A stretch of 21,084 nucleotides of DNA from Oppiella nova (lineage: Eukaryota; Arthropoda; Arachnida; Sarcoptiformes; Oppiidae). The stretch is taken from positions 1-21,084 of the forward strand of contig CAJPVJ010000720.1 in the NCBI GenBank assembly GCA_905397405.1, written 5' to 3'. Under the pieces are notes generated by a model, which worked only from the letters and a program-made list of their open reading frames with translations, was not told the DNA's origin and did not search any database. Numbering within the stretch: position 1 is the stretch's first letter; each line of letters begins with the position of its first letter. This document shows positions 11,201 through 21,084 of the stretch, piece after piece. The position numbers and the translations under genes were made by a program.

Positions 11201-12262
11201 AATATTTTAATAAAACTACATGCATATATTGAATAATATAATAAATATTAATTCAATTCAATCAATCATATGAAACGGAAAAATCCCAAAATGACATATT
11301 ATCCCGTTATCACCGCTTTTGTAAAAACAAAAATAAAACAAATGATTATATTGAATATATTTTATATTGTAAAGTGTATTTGTAAAAATTTCTATTTAAA
11401 TTCAAAAATTTAAAAATTGAATGGAAAATATTATATAACAGCTCAATTTTATTGCTTGCAAGTTAGTCTTTAATCAAGGTTTTGATATAATACTGCACTA
11501 CAGTATGTGGTGCTAATAAAAGGTTTGAATATGGAAAACACTTATTAAGTTGTCAAACCATTAGTAGAAAATTATAATAATTTTGTTGTTTAAGCAAATA
11601 ATAAGTTTGATTTTCAATAAATATATTTAAGAATGTGTTGTATAGTATTAGTTGAATAAAAACACTGTAATCTCAATATGATGTAAAGATTATTACGAAA
11701 ATAATATATAGTATCATATATAAGCTTAAGTGAAAAGATATCCATTTCATATAAGACGGAAAGAATTAAAAATAAAAATAAATCTATTGTCTGATTGTGT
11801 GCTATATTTGTGCCTAAAATGAAGTTTTAAAAATAGTTTCATTTGATAAAAGAAAGTGTTTGTCTCTGTGTATTGTTAAATATAAGAATTTAAATTTCAA
11901 TTCAATCAATCTGTTGGTAAGACAACTGTGCTTTATATGACTTCTATATAAGCTATTACTCAACTCATTCACTCTCTTTCATTACATAATTTCATTCACT
12001 AAGTAGTATTCATTTCTCTAATTGTGTGCAAAAAACCTAATACTAACCGCAAGTATTATAGCTATTCTTAATAATTATAATATTAGGACTACTTCTACGG
12101 AATTATATGATTATATGTTTATAAATAGCAGTCCAGTGCCACACGTGTAAGCACTCAAGCGAGTAAATAAATAAAAGTTACTTTCTTAGTTGATGGGAAC
12201 ACGCTTTTATAAATCTTATGATATATTAAGCAAATTGTTTATCACAAAATATTCCCATAAAT
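8285..12262. other. 4-kb AT-rich intergenic region between divergent genes
   Basis: It lies between the 5' end of the ABCG gene (minus) and the 5' end of the esterase gene (plus), so it should contain both promoters. I see only AT-rich sequence, short random open frames (for example 8637-8825 and 9303-9503), and one diverged tandem repeat at about 11117-11220. An E-box CACGTG at 12142-12147 and a TATAAA at 12208-12213 lie upstream of the esterase ATG, but neither is tested. I see no RNA gene or transposon signature. Confidence 0.6.
11117..11220 (+). repeat. diverged tandem repeat, about 52-bp period, two copies
   Basis: AAAATTAATCTCAATATTAC at 11127 is followed 52 bp later, at 11179, by AAAATTAATTTAAATATTAT. 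Both continue into TTAATATTTTAATAAAA-like or TCAATATTTTAATAAAA-like sequence. The copies differ at several positions, as expected of an old local duplication, though low complexity makes the call weak. Confidence 0.45.
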
Positions 12263-14555
12263 ATGTTGATTAAGTTTGTTGTATTGTTTGTGATGATATT
12301 TAATAACAATTTCATAGACTGTGAATTAGTTTCAACTCAACTCACAGATAGTACTAAAATAATTGGTGAGAAATTCAAAGTTGTCGATAAAGAAGTTTAT
12401 AGGTTTTTAGGTATTTCTTACGCCAGTGCACCGGTAGGTGATCTACGGTTTAAAAAACCGGCTCCAGTAGACAGTTATGGTGATACCGATGTGTATAACG
12501 CCACTCAAATGCCTTCCCCGTGTATTAACTACCTGAATGGTGTCGATCCAAGTGAGATGCCGTGGAGTAGTCCACTGCCCGGTGATGAGGACTGTCTGTA
12601 TCTAAACATATGGTCACCAAATATCTCCGGTGACATAACCAAAAAATTGTACCCGGTTATGGTATGGATATATGGCGGTGCTTTCCAGACCGGTTCCATT
12701 GATCTGGACTTATATGACGGCCAAACGTTGGCTACAACCGGCGATGTAGTGGTCGTGACATTCAATTACAGGACCGGAGTTTTTGGACTTTTCTATGACG
12801 GCAGTGACGAAGCGCCCGGAAATCTGGTTCTTCACGACCAGAGAATGGCCTTACAGTGGGTTCACAACAATATTCAAAAGTTTGGTGGCGATCCACAAAA
12901 AGTTACTCTGTTTGGTGAGAGCGCCGGCAGTATATCCGTTGGAATTCATTTGCTGTCTCCTGAATCGTCTAATCTGTTCCAACGGGCAATCCTTCAGAGC
13001 GGGAGTCCGTATCATAATATCGGAGGTCTTCCGTCAGAAGTGGCCCTAAAACAGTCAAAATTGATCGCAAAAGACGCCAATTGTTTGACGCCTCAAGAAG
13101 TCATTGATTTGAATTGTATGCGAAGAATGAGCTCAAATCAAATCATAGCTATCTATAAGGATATCTACACAAGAGGTTTGCGAAAAACACGTGAGTTATT
13201 ATGCAATCAATGGTAAACTATTTCGCTATAAACAGGAATAGCATTGCAACTGATATTTGGCGACGAGATATCACAGCGACATCCTATTCACGCACTCGAC
13301 CGCAGACTAGTGAATGTCACGGACGTCCTCATCGGCACCAATAGGAACGAGGGCTCGAGTATACTGTTTATGGGAGTGCCGGACATGTTCTCCAGGAGGG
13401 CGCCCATCAATATCACCAAGACATACGCCATTCAATTCATTAAAGCCATGTCCGAGAGCTGGTGGTTGGGCGCGCTGTCGGACCACCAGTTCCTGCAGAT
13501 CACAGAGTACTATATGTCGGCGATAGATGAAGACGATTACGTATCGGTGCGCCAATCGCTGGTCGACATCATCGGCGACTCGCTCTTCATCTGTCCGTCA
13601 GTTTATTTGGCGGAGAGTTTGTCGCAGATTAACGGCTCGAAAGTGTTTTACTATCAGTTCACTCATATCAAGCACTTCGGCAACCATTGGGGCCAATGGA
13701 TGGGTTCACCGCATTTCGATGAAATCCAGTACGTATTCGGCCTTCCGCTCCGGTATCCGCACCGGTATAGTGAGCCTGAAATGCAGTTATCCATGAATTT
13801 AATGAAAAGTTGGTCCAGTTTTGCGCGAAACGGGTGAGACATGTCTCGCATTTAATATTGTTTTTTATTGCAAATCACTTGATATACGGTTAAGCGTTAT
13901 GTCACTCCTTATCTAATCTAATCTCAATGGCATTGCATGTCAAGTGCATTGTGTCATAAGATTCGTTGTATTTACAATATACTGACAACGGATTCAAATA
14001 TTTGTTAAATAAATATTGAATATCTGAATGAAAAATGTTTAAAACTATGGAAACGAAAATCTTGTTCTTTGCCTAAAACTCTCATATTTCTGAGCTTTCA
14101 TCAAAACTGTGTTCAATTTTTATTACTAATATAAATACTTATAAATAGTTATTTTAACATGACACAAATTAAACTGAGTGATAATTAATCAAGATTATGT
14201 ATTCATTGTGTACCAGTGAACCTGATAATAATTTCGGAGACAATGTTTGGCCACTTTATGATGAAATTAGGCGAGAATTCATTGACATGACACAAATTAA
14301 ACTGAGTGATAATTAATCAAGATTATGTATTCATTGTGTACCAGTGAACCTGATAATAATTTCGGAGACAATGTTTGGCCACTTTATGATGAAATTAGGC
14401 GAGAATTCATTGAAATAAATGGCGATAAAAGAAATTCAAACCTCAGGAGTGGTCCTCGACTTAATGAATGCCAGTTCTGGAGACCATTCTTTCAACGCAA
14501 TGTTCTGTTAGTTGCTGTGGTTCTCGAAACTAGCATAACAGTGTTGGTAAAGTAA
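12263..14555 (+). CDS. carboxylesterase, cholinesterase-like (secreted or membrane-anchored)
   Basis: This is an alpha/beta-hydrolase of the type-B carboxylesterase/cholinesterase family that should hydrolyse esters outside the cell. Exons are 12263-13190, 13236-13833 and 14345-14555, giving 578 residues with matching phases. A signal peptide is likely (residues 1-20). The nucleophile is Ser220 in FGESAGS, with Glu348 in GTNRNEGSS and His469 in GSPHFDEI. The oxyanion-hole segment is WIYGGAF (135-141). Disulfide partners appear at C87/C111, C274/C285 and C429/C551. Trp101, ten residues before C111, matches the choline-binding Trp84 of Torpedo acetylcholinesterase. The last 17 residues or so (562-576) are hydrophobic, like a GPI signal or tail anchor. 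Length is typical of the family. The third exon start and its acceptor are duplicated in a perfect tandem repeat; only the downstream acceptor gives the full C-terminus, while the upstream one (exon from 14217) runs into a stop after the first copy. The substrate is unproven: Trp233 of the acyl pocket is not matched, so a general esterase is as likely as a true cholinesterase. Confidence 0.93.
13191..13235 (+). other. 45-bp intron in the esterase gene
   Basis: GTGAGT at the 5' end and AAACAG at the 3' end enclose 45 bp containing in-frame stops. Splicing rebuilds an Arg codon (residue 310) and joins RGLRKT to IALQLIFGDE, the FGDE block expected there in arthropod esterases. Confidence 0.9.
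14157..14413 (+). repeat. perfect tandem duplication, 128-bp spacing, across an intron-exon border
   Basis: The 129-bp segment 14157-14285 recurs without a mismatch at 14285-14413. Each copy holds the end of intron 2, its acceptor (TGTGTACCAG) and the first 69 bp of exon 3 of the esterase. One copy restores a normal gene. Confidence 0.98.
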
Positions 14556-14633
14556 TAGTAAACTTTGTAATTTATAATCTTTGGAAATTCTTTAGTAATA
14601 TTTATTGTGCTTTAATTAAGTATTAATAATTTA

Positions 14634-14639
14634 AATAAA
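14634..14639 (+). promoter_or_regulatory. poly(A) signal AATAAA for the esterase gene
   Basis: Canonical hexamer about 80 bp after the esterase stop codon, a usual distance for a 3' UTR. Confidence 0.5.
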
Positions 14640-16075
14640 GTCTGTAATGAATTTACGTAAAAAGGATATTTTAAGAGATTTTTAATTATAAATTTCTATT
14701 TAGCTTACTATTTAATTTATTATTTAATTTGTTATTTGACAATTATAAGTGGAACTATCAGGGTTGTTTGTACCATCATTTTTTAATTAAAAAAAATAAT
14801 TTTCAGGATAAACATATTAAATTAGCAAATATTTTCTATGTACAGTATATGTTTTGTTAATACTGTATAACCATAATTCTTGTAGTAATTAACCAATTTG
14901 TTTATGTGATTTTATGAACACAATTTACATAAAACATTATTTTATTAAAAATTAATTCATTTGTTAAACATTCATAAATAAAGGCGTTTAACCTACAGTA
15001 TTTAACAATTTATAATAACATTATTTCTCATAAATGATTAATTTTGTTGAATGTATTACAACTCTTTGTAGAGAATATTGAATAGTGTGAATGCATTGGA
15101 TTAATGTTGTACTTTCACATCGATCTAAAGGTAATGTTAATAATATTTATATATTCACCACTAGTGTATAGTTTGTAAAACACATTCATTTTAATTATTA
15201 TCAATTTAAAGGTGTTTGTTATTAATAATAAAATACACAATGTCATTAGTTGTTATGTATGTCTCATTTTACACATATTACTGAGATTTTTATTAACTAA
15301 AGCTAATTAGATTTACCAAAATAAGTAATTGAATATTTTTAAAAATTTAAGAATTAGTTAAGTTTAATATAATAACCATTGTTTCAAATATATACATAAA
15401 TGATTTAAAAAATATTAATTAGATTGCAAATTAATTGTCTAAGTAAAGGAATTTGATATTTTGCTTATAGTTACAGAATTGATCTATTATGGAGATATAA
15501 AAGAAAAATTAGTAATTTATGAACTAATTTCTAATTTACTTAAAGGATTTTGCTGAATTTAAAAATTACTTAATAGCAAATTGATTGATTGACATTATTT
15601 AAAAGCACAATGTCTGATAATTTGTATAAATATATTGATATAATAGGCTGAGTTTCAGGTCATCCGGAATCCAAGGGTAACATAAGATACTATTGAAAAC
15701 AAACATAAAAATTAGTAAAAAGATAAGCATGAAAACAAACTGAATATCAATGAATATGTTATTTATGCAGAATTCATATATACGAACAAAAACAAAAATA
15801 TTGCATTAAATAAATCTCAACAAAAAAAACTATAAAATTGAGAAAAATTGCTACAAAAAATTAATGAAAATTAAATTATCATTTATGAAACTTCCTGTGC
15901 TATGTATATAGCATTTTGGTGAGTGCTGTACATCGTATATATTGATCGGATTCACATTTAAAATAATAGCTCTCATATGCACAATATAATGTCTATTACT
16001 TAATACACGGAAACACTACTACTTTTATATTACATATACTCTGTTATAATGTAAGTCAATGTACTGAAACTTTTT

Positions 16076-16079
<4 letters not shown>

Positions 16080-16117
<38 letters not shown>
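16080..16117 (+). repeat. (TC)19 microsatellite
   Basis: An uninterrupted dinucleotide run of 38 bp in the spacer upstream of the ENaC gene. It is likely to vary in length between individuals. Confidence 0.97.
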
Positions 16118-16119
<2 letters not shown>

Positions 16120-17294
16120 GTAGTGGACTGCTATAATTCTCTCACTATTTAGTAATAAAGCTACCATAAAATACCATAAAATATATATAGTATATAGAGA
16201 ATCAAATGCTGGTATAGAATCGTATGGACAGACTATTGGAAAAGTATAGCGAATAATAATAATGAAAAACTTATCACAACTACACATATCGTAACCTACT
16301 TTTGCATTTGGAATACAATTACAAATGATTTGAAACGTTGACCTCAATCGGTAGTCACACACACAATACATCAAATACATATACCGTACAGTAATATGCA
16401 GTTACACCACACAGATATACACACCGTCTCACATCCATTTCCCATATATTGGTCGCCAGAAAATGTTTTTATTTTTTAGAATTTATTTTATTTTTATTAT
16501 TTTTTAATTTATATGTCTCTCAATAATCCATATCTCCATAACCTCTATAATTGTCACTCATATCCTCCCACTATATCTCTATACTATTATTGATTTTGAA
16601 GTGAGTATTGAGAACATAAACTGTGAGCTCAATGAGAGTGCCATAGGAGAGGGATAGTGAGGGCAGAGCGGGAGTACTGAACACTGAGTTTATTATTAAT
16701 ATTAATTGATAATAAAAAGTTTGTATAACTAATAACTACAGTAATAATTGTGTGAATAGTTTTAACGAAATAATTCGCTGGCATTAGCTCTGAAGCCGTG
16801 AATAATAAAGCCGTCAAACAGTTTGTGTGCGGAAAAAATGTTATGTTTTATTCATAATTACAAACTTCTTGTTTCCAATCGCTCCGTGTTTTTGTTTATA
16901 CATAATAAACAAATTCATTTTCGACGCGAGTATTAATTATTTATAATTTCTGTCAAAATAAAAAAAACAAATTAAGTTTTAATTGAATTTTATAGCCGGC
17001 GTTCATAAATAACATATTAAAATAAATATGTTTGTGTTCAGATTTTGTTTTGTAAGTACGAGAAAAAAGTTAACCGCAAAAACTTTATTACGAGATTAAG
17101 TGCTATAAACACAACCGACGTAAATATAAATTGATACAAATCTGGAGTTTTGTTTACGCGCTTTCACACGGCATTTGTTTCAATGAATTAACTTGTTCAA
17201 ATTTCACAACTACCGTAATATAATACTATACTCTATTTGGTCGAGACTTGTTGTCTGTAAACATTTTGAATCATCAGTTATTTATGCGTACGAA

Positions 17295-20200
17295 ATGCAA
17301 TGGGATTTTAGGCCCAAGTTTTCAACGTGCGTCGACCACAGCTACCAAATCAACAACTCTTACGACCACAACATTAATAATAATAACAGTTGTAATAATC
17401 ACCAAAACAATAAAAACCCTAATAATTGCCTAAACAATGGCTTCAACGGCAACAACAACAACAACACGGATGACACAAACTCCGAGCGCTGTTGTCCCGA
17501 CTGTCCCATAGAGCCGACGGCCAACTATTGCAAAATCATATTCAAGATAACTATTGTGTTCCTGAGTTTCGCCGGCTTTCTATACCAGGCCACCGACATA
17601 TGCACCCATTATTTCAGTTATAGGACAGTGGTCTACACGAATACTGAACAGGAGTCGGTCATCGACTTGCCGTCCCTTACGTTCTGTTTGCCCACGTATT
17701 TCACGAAACAAACTCTCATCAGTCTGTATGGGCCGCACATATCCCGAAGTATGGACGAAGCCCTTCACTATAACCGCTCGCTATTGCCTACCATTGAGCC
17801 ACTCATATATGACTCCTTTCACGTCTCAGAGATTGATAAAGACAATAATATTGAATAAATACAAAAACAGAGTGTTTTGAGTATAGTCAATATTCTTTTA
17901 TGTAAATAAATTCTATCGTTAAACGGAGTATTCTGATCATTACGATTCTCATATATTAATATGATATTAAAGCCAACGCACAAAAGTTTAATGAACTCTC
18001 AATGAATATGTTTTCGTTTTCAGTTCATGTTATTTATGATAACATTTGATTATAATTTCACTTTCACTCCCATTGAGTTTCATAAATGAAATTATTCAAT
18101 ATCAATATATATATAATAATAATAGCAGCTTTACATACAAAAGTACTTAACGTCACTTCACAGTAAATTCACATATCACAAAGACTACTTAATTCATAAA
18201 CTAAACTTAAAAGTTATAAAGGGGTTAATTAATCGCTCCGTGCATGCTAGCAAGTAAAGACAGGTCAAGTCAATAGCGGTTCGAATAAATTAATACGTTT
18301 ATAAAACGTTAATAAAATATTCATTTTATATCACGTGATAAACGACGTATGTGATACTTATTTTATTCCATTTGAATGTCTTATGAGATAAATAATTGTA
18401 ATTGTATTCAATACAGTAGTACAGATAGGATAAAATGCATTATTTATGTATTGAGAGTATGTGTATACTGGACATTAAGCTTATAGGAATGTTACAGTAT
18501 TTGATTTGATATAACCCTGGAGTCAATGTTATTCAATCTAATAAAGCCTTGTACTCAATCACAATAAAACAAGAAAATTATTTGTGTAGGAGCAGTTTAA
18601 ATATACTTTATATGAATAACTGACCAGGTTAATAAATTCGCAAAATTTACATTATTTACAAATATCGCATACGATAGCCATAACTGGAATTTTATAGCAA
18701 TTTTAATAATTAATAAATAATTAATTATTTATTTCAGAGGCAAGCGTTCAAAGATTTAAATACAGAGCAGATTCTGGACAATAGTATAAAAAGTGTTAAC
18801 ATAATAGAGTGTCGACTCTATTACCCGCCCCTGAAATGGCTTAATCTCACTCACCATCGACTCTATGAGATAATCCAATACGGAATCCCATGCGAAGACG
18901 TGGCGGAGATTATCGAAAGTATTAACGCAAACGGAAAATGCTTCACATTTTTTAGTCAACTCATGGCTCGAGACTCGGACTCATTTAAAATATCTGTCAA
19001 TAGAGGCTACCGGTTCCACTCAGGTATGTCCTGTGGATTACATACACGTATTAGGGGTTTATAGATAAAAATATTTTCTTGTTCAATGATTCATATAAAA
19101 TATATATTTTAAAATTTTTAATCAATAAGTGACTGAACTTATTATATGTAATAAATGCATAAAACAGATGACTGTATGGGAAATATTTATGCGATTTCTA
19201 AGGCAATATTATCTAACGATTCATTTTTACGAGAGTCTTATATTACATTATTGACTTTTAAATTGTTTACTTTTTAAATTTATTTACTTTGACTCTATTT
19301 TCAGAATTTTAAATAAATTAGAATTTTTTCTAGAGAATAGACTATAAAATATCAAAAACATCATTAGCACAAGACTTATATCAATATTATTCAAAGTTTA
19401 TTAATAATAGCGAATATGAAATAAATGGTAAAATTAGATCAATTGCATAAACTTCTGAAAAACAATTCCCGTTCCCCTCAAACAGACATAAAAACAGATC
19501 AATAATTCAAGTTTGCAATTGATTTACAACTTTCTTATTACCATTTATTTTGTCAATCGATTAATGTTTTGCTTTATACAAAAGATAGACAACAATTAAA
19601 TTATTATTATTTGATTATTATTAAACTAATTATTAAATAAAAATTACATTCAATATTACTATTAGAAAACCAATACATGTCAGAAAAACATTACGATCAT
19701 TATAATAATATTAAAATTCATACATAACACAAAACAAATACAACATAAAATGGATTAAGAGTTAATTACTAACTTTACTTAAGCTATAAAATGGTGATTA
19801 AATAGTATAGATACGAGTTGATAAAAAGTTTAATTATAAATTATGCAAAATTGTGTACACTTTTAGGTCGTTTCATGAAATTGCAAATACAGTTCAATCG
19901 CGAAGAATACTCAGCGATATCTGATGGCCAGCAGAGAGAGTGCATTCAAGTTCACCCGCCATTCAAGATCCCATCCGAGGCCTGTCTTCACTCCATTAAT
20001 CCGGGAATGAGCTATGATTTAGTGATAACTAAGACCAAAGCCATACTACAGCCGCCGCCCTACCAAACCGACTGAAAGTTCACCCGCCATTCAAGATCCC
20101 ATCCGAGGCCTGTCTTCACTCCATTAATCCGGGAATGAGCTATGATTTAGTGATAACTAAGACCAAAGCCATACTACAGCCGCCGCCCTACCAAACCGAC

Positions 20201-20451
20201 TGCTACTCCTATCACATCACCCGCGAAGGGGACTCTATGTCCAGATCTGACTGTATAGACAAATGTATGCTAAGAATATACGAGAAAAAATGCAAGTGTT
20301 TGCCCATTCACATCACCATTTGGAGGCATAATAACGCAAATCTGAACTTGTCCATCTGTAATTACGATGACTTTGAATCCATATCTGAATGCTTACAGCA
20401 AGAGCTCAGCAATAATTGCTACGACAGATGTAGACCCGATTGCATTGACAG
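17295..20451 (+). CDS. DEG/ENaC-family sodium channel subunit, 3' part missing
   Basis: This is a degenerin/epithelial sodium channel (pickpocket-like) subunit, a trimeric cation channel of the plasma membrane. Likely exons are 17295-17822, 18738-19023 and 19867-20451. The start is the ATG at 17295; the open frame before it lacks an ATG. Residues 1-80 are cytoplasmic, with an Asn-rich stretch at 20-60 and Cys at 66, 67 and 70. TM1 is 81-97, followed by LPSLTFC (125-131). GKCFTFF (242-248) and QPPPYQTDC (333-341) are family blocks. The Cys-rich domain follows, with Cys at 341, 358, 362, 371, 373, 393, 404, 413, 417 and 421 (numbering ignores the duplication). The first donor (CAC|GTCTCA) is weak, though phase 0 fits on both sides. 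The third exon holds a perfect 128-bp-spaced duplication that causes a stop at 20073-20075; with one copy the frame is open. TM2 and the pore are not found and should lie beyond the right edge. The usual His-Gly motif before TM1 is not apparent. Confidence 0.88.
17351..17475 (+). repeat. Asn-rich low-complexity coding tract (AAT/AAC)
   Basis: AAC and AAT codons dominate residues 20-60 of the channel N-terminus, including a run of five Asn (53-57). Such tracts often vary in length and are usually disordered. In this AT-rich genome the tract may reflect triplet slippage more than function. Confidence 0.85.
17823..18737 (+). other. candidate intron of the ENaC gene (915 bp)
   Basis: The acceptor TTATTTCAG|AGG is strong; the donor GTCTCA is poor. 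A pyrimidine-rich acceptor-like site at about 18012-18024 (TTTTCGTTTTCAG) could mark a further small exon, but the sequence after it has no good donor before a stop in any usable frame. The exon before this intron may therefore end elsewhere. Confidence 0.4.
19024..19866 (+). other. intron of the ENaC gene (843 bp)
   Basis: Donor CAG|GTATGT and acceptor CACTTTTAG are both good, and both sides are in phase 1, meeting in a Gly codon (residue 272). The content is AT-rich with no visible gene. Confidence 0.8.
19948..20202 (+). repeat. perfect tandem duplication, 128-bp spacing, inside an exon
   Basis: The 127-bp segment 19948-20074 recurs without a mismatch at 20076-20202, with a single A between. 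It lies wholly in coding sequence of the ENaC third exon. Because 128 is not a multiple of three, it shifts the frame; either single copy gives an uninterrupted family match. Confidence 0.98.
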
Positions 20452-21084
20452 GTATTATGACATTATTGTTAATGTTATTCCTATTATACATAGAATTATG
20501 CATATTATCTGTGGAGCTCTGGGAACGCTTGTACGGTAATGTACTTGATTTGGGACAGTAGTGCATGTAAAACATAGACAAATATATTGAATAGATAAAT
20601 ATCAATAAAAGCATTGAAAATATATTTTGTAAACACTATTATTCAGAATATTCCGCTCGATTCATGTGTTTAACGACTGATTCATTTTCAATCGTTAATG
20701 ATTTCAATATTAGGTCACCAAAACAAATTCAATACTTATTCGCTGTGTATGTGAATACCACATGTACTCTCATTATACTAGTAACTAGTATATCGTACTA
20801 ACTTACTATACTTCTTATGCAAAACATTATACATTGTACAGAGAAAAGTAAAAATTTTAGTATTTATGTTGTAACTTTTATATTGTATAAAAACATAAAT
20901 TAAATTATGATTTCCTCAAAATTGTAAAAGGAGAAAATATATTTCCCAATTTATGTGCAAGTACTTTACTGTTATTAAGTTATTGTTATTCCTAAAGCAC
21001 TCATTGATTAGGAATTAATATGTCATCAAATTATTGAATATGTGTCCGAAAAAGAGGACATATTTTAGCATATTTTCAAACAAA
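20452..21084 (+). other. right flank after the last recognised ENaC exon
   Basis: After the donor-like GACAG|GTATTA at 20451/20452 the frame stays open to a stop at 20537-20539 but loses similarity to the family. A 42-bp GT-AG segment (20452-20493) could be a mini-intron. I searched all frames to the window end by eye for the glycine-rich TM2 region of ENaC channels and did not find it. The rest is AT-rich. Confidence 0.45.

Larger units (their letters stand above)
14556..17294. other. AT-rich intergenic region between esterase and ENaC genes
   Basis: It includes a poly(A) signal soon after the esterase and a long TC microsatellite at 16080-16117. The promoter and 5' UTR of the ENaC gene should lie in the last several hundred bases. 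Minus-strand open frames at 16075-16380 and 16629-16817 show no domain; the first is partly translated from the microsatellite. Confidence 0.6.

Noticed and set aside
8285-12262. Search for transposon, virus-like element or RNA gene in the large AT-rich spacer
   Set aside because: No reverse transcriptase, integrase or transposase motifs, no clear terminal repeats and no structured RNA could be seen by eye. A repeat-library search would be needed to detect old non-coding elements.
16075-16380. Minus-strand open frame with an Arg-Glu repeat
   Set aside because: The Arg-Glu repeat is the translated TC microsatellite and the rest has no recognisable domain.
18235-18300. Box-B-like GGTTCGAATAA, as in tRNA genes
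   Set aside because: No proper A box at the right distance and no cloverleaf arms could be paired. Not supported as a tRNA.

Overview
The window is eukaryotic nuclear DNA from an animal. It holds four multi-exon protein-coding genes separated by very AT-rich non-coding DNA. The gene set (a Methuselah-like class B receptor, an ABCG half-transporter, a cholinesterase-type carboxylesterase and a degenerin/ENaC channel), GT-AG introns and AATAAA-type poly(A) signals point to an arthropod. The many very small introns (45-95 bp) beside a few long ones, and the AT-rich spacers, would fit an acariform mite, but that narrower placement is an inference.

Layout, left to right. (1) About 433-3577, plus strand: Methuselah-like GPCR in three visible exons, with TM1-TM7 present and the N-terminal ectodomain short or partly outside the window. 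(2) 5631-8284, minus strand: a complete eight-exon ABCG1/ABCG4-like half-transporter of 713 residues, tail to tail with the GPCR. Two of its introns (93 and 54 bp) are multiples of three without stops. (3) 12263-14555, plus strand: a complete three-exon secreted or surface carboxylesterase/cholinesterase-like protein of 578 residues, with an intact catalytic triad and a hydrophobic C-terminus. (4) 17295 to at least 20451, plus strand: a DEG/ENaC-type sodium channel with an Asn-rich cytoplasmic N-terminus, TM1 and the Cys-rich extracellular domain. The TM2 exon is not seen and probably lies to the right of the window.

The stretches 3578-5630, 8285-12262, 14556-17294 and the long introns are AT-rich. 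I see only microsatellites, poly(A) signals and one weak diverged tandem repeat in them. No RNA gene, transposon, virus-like element or CRISPR array could be supported.

The most notable signal is a pair of perfect tandem duplications 5.8 kb apart, in two unrelated genes, each with a spacing of exactly 128 bp. One doubles a splice acceptor and exon start in the esterase. The other breaks the reading frame of the ENaC exon. Identical spacing at unrelated sites suggests uncollapsed contig overlaps from a k=127 assembly rather than biology. I find no evidence for a new multi-gene system: the genes belong to known families and are not obviously linked in function.
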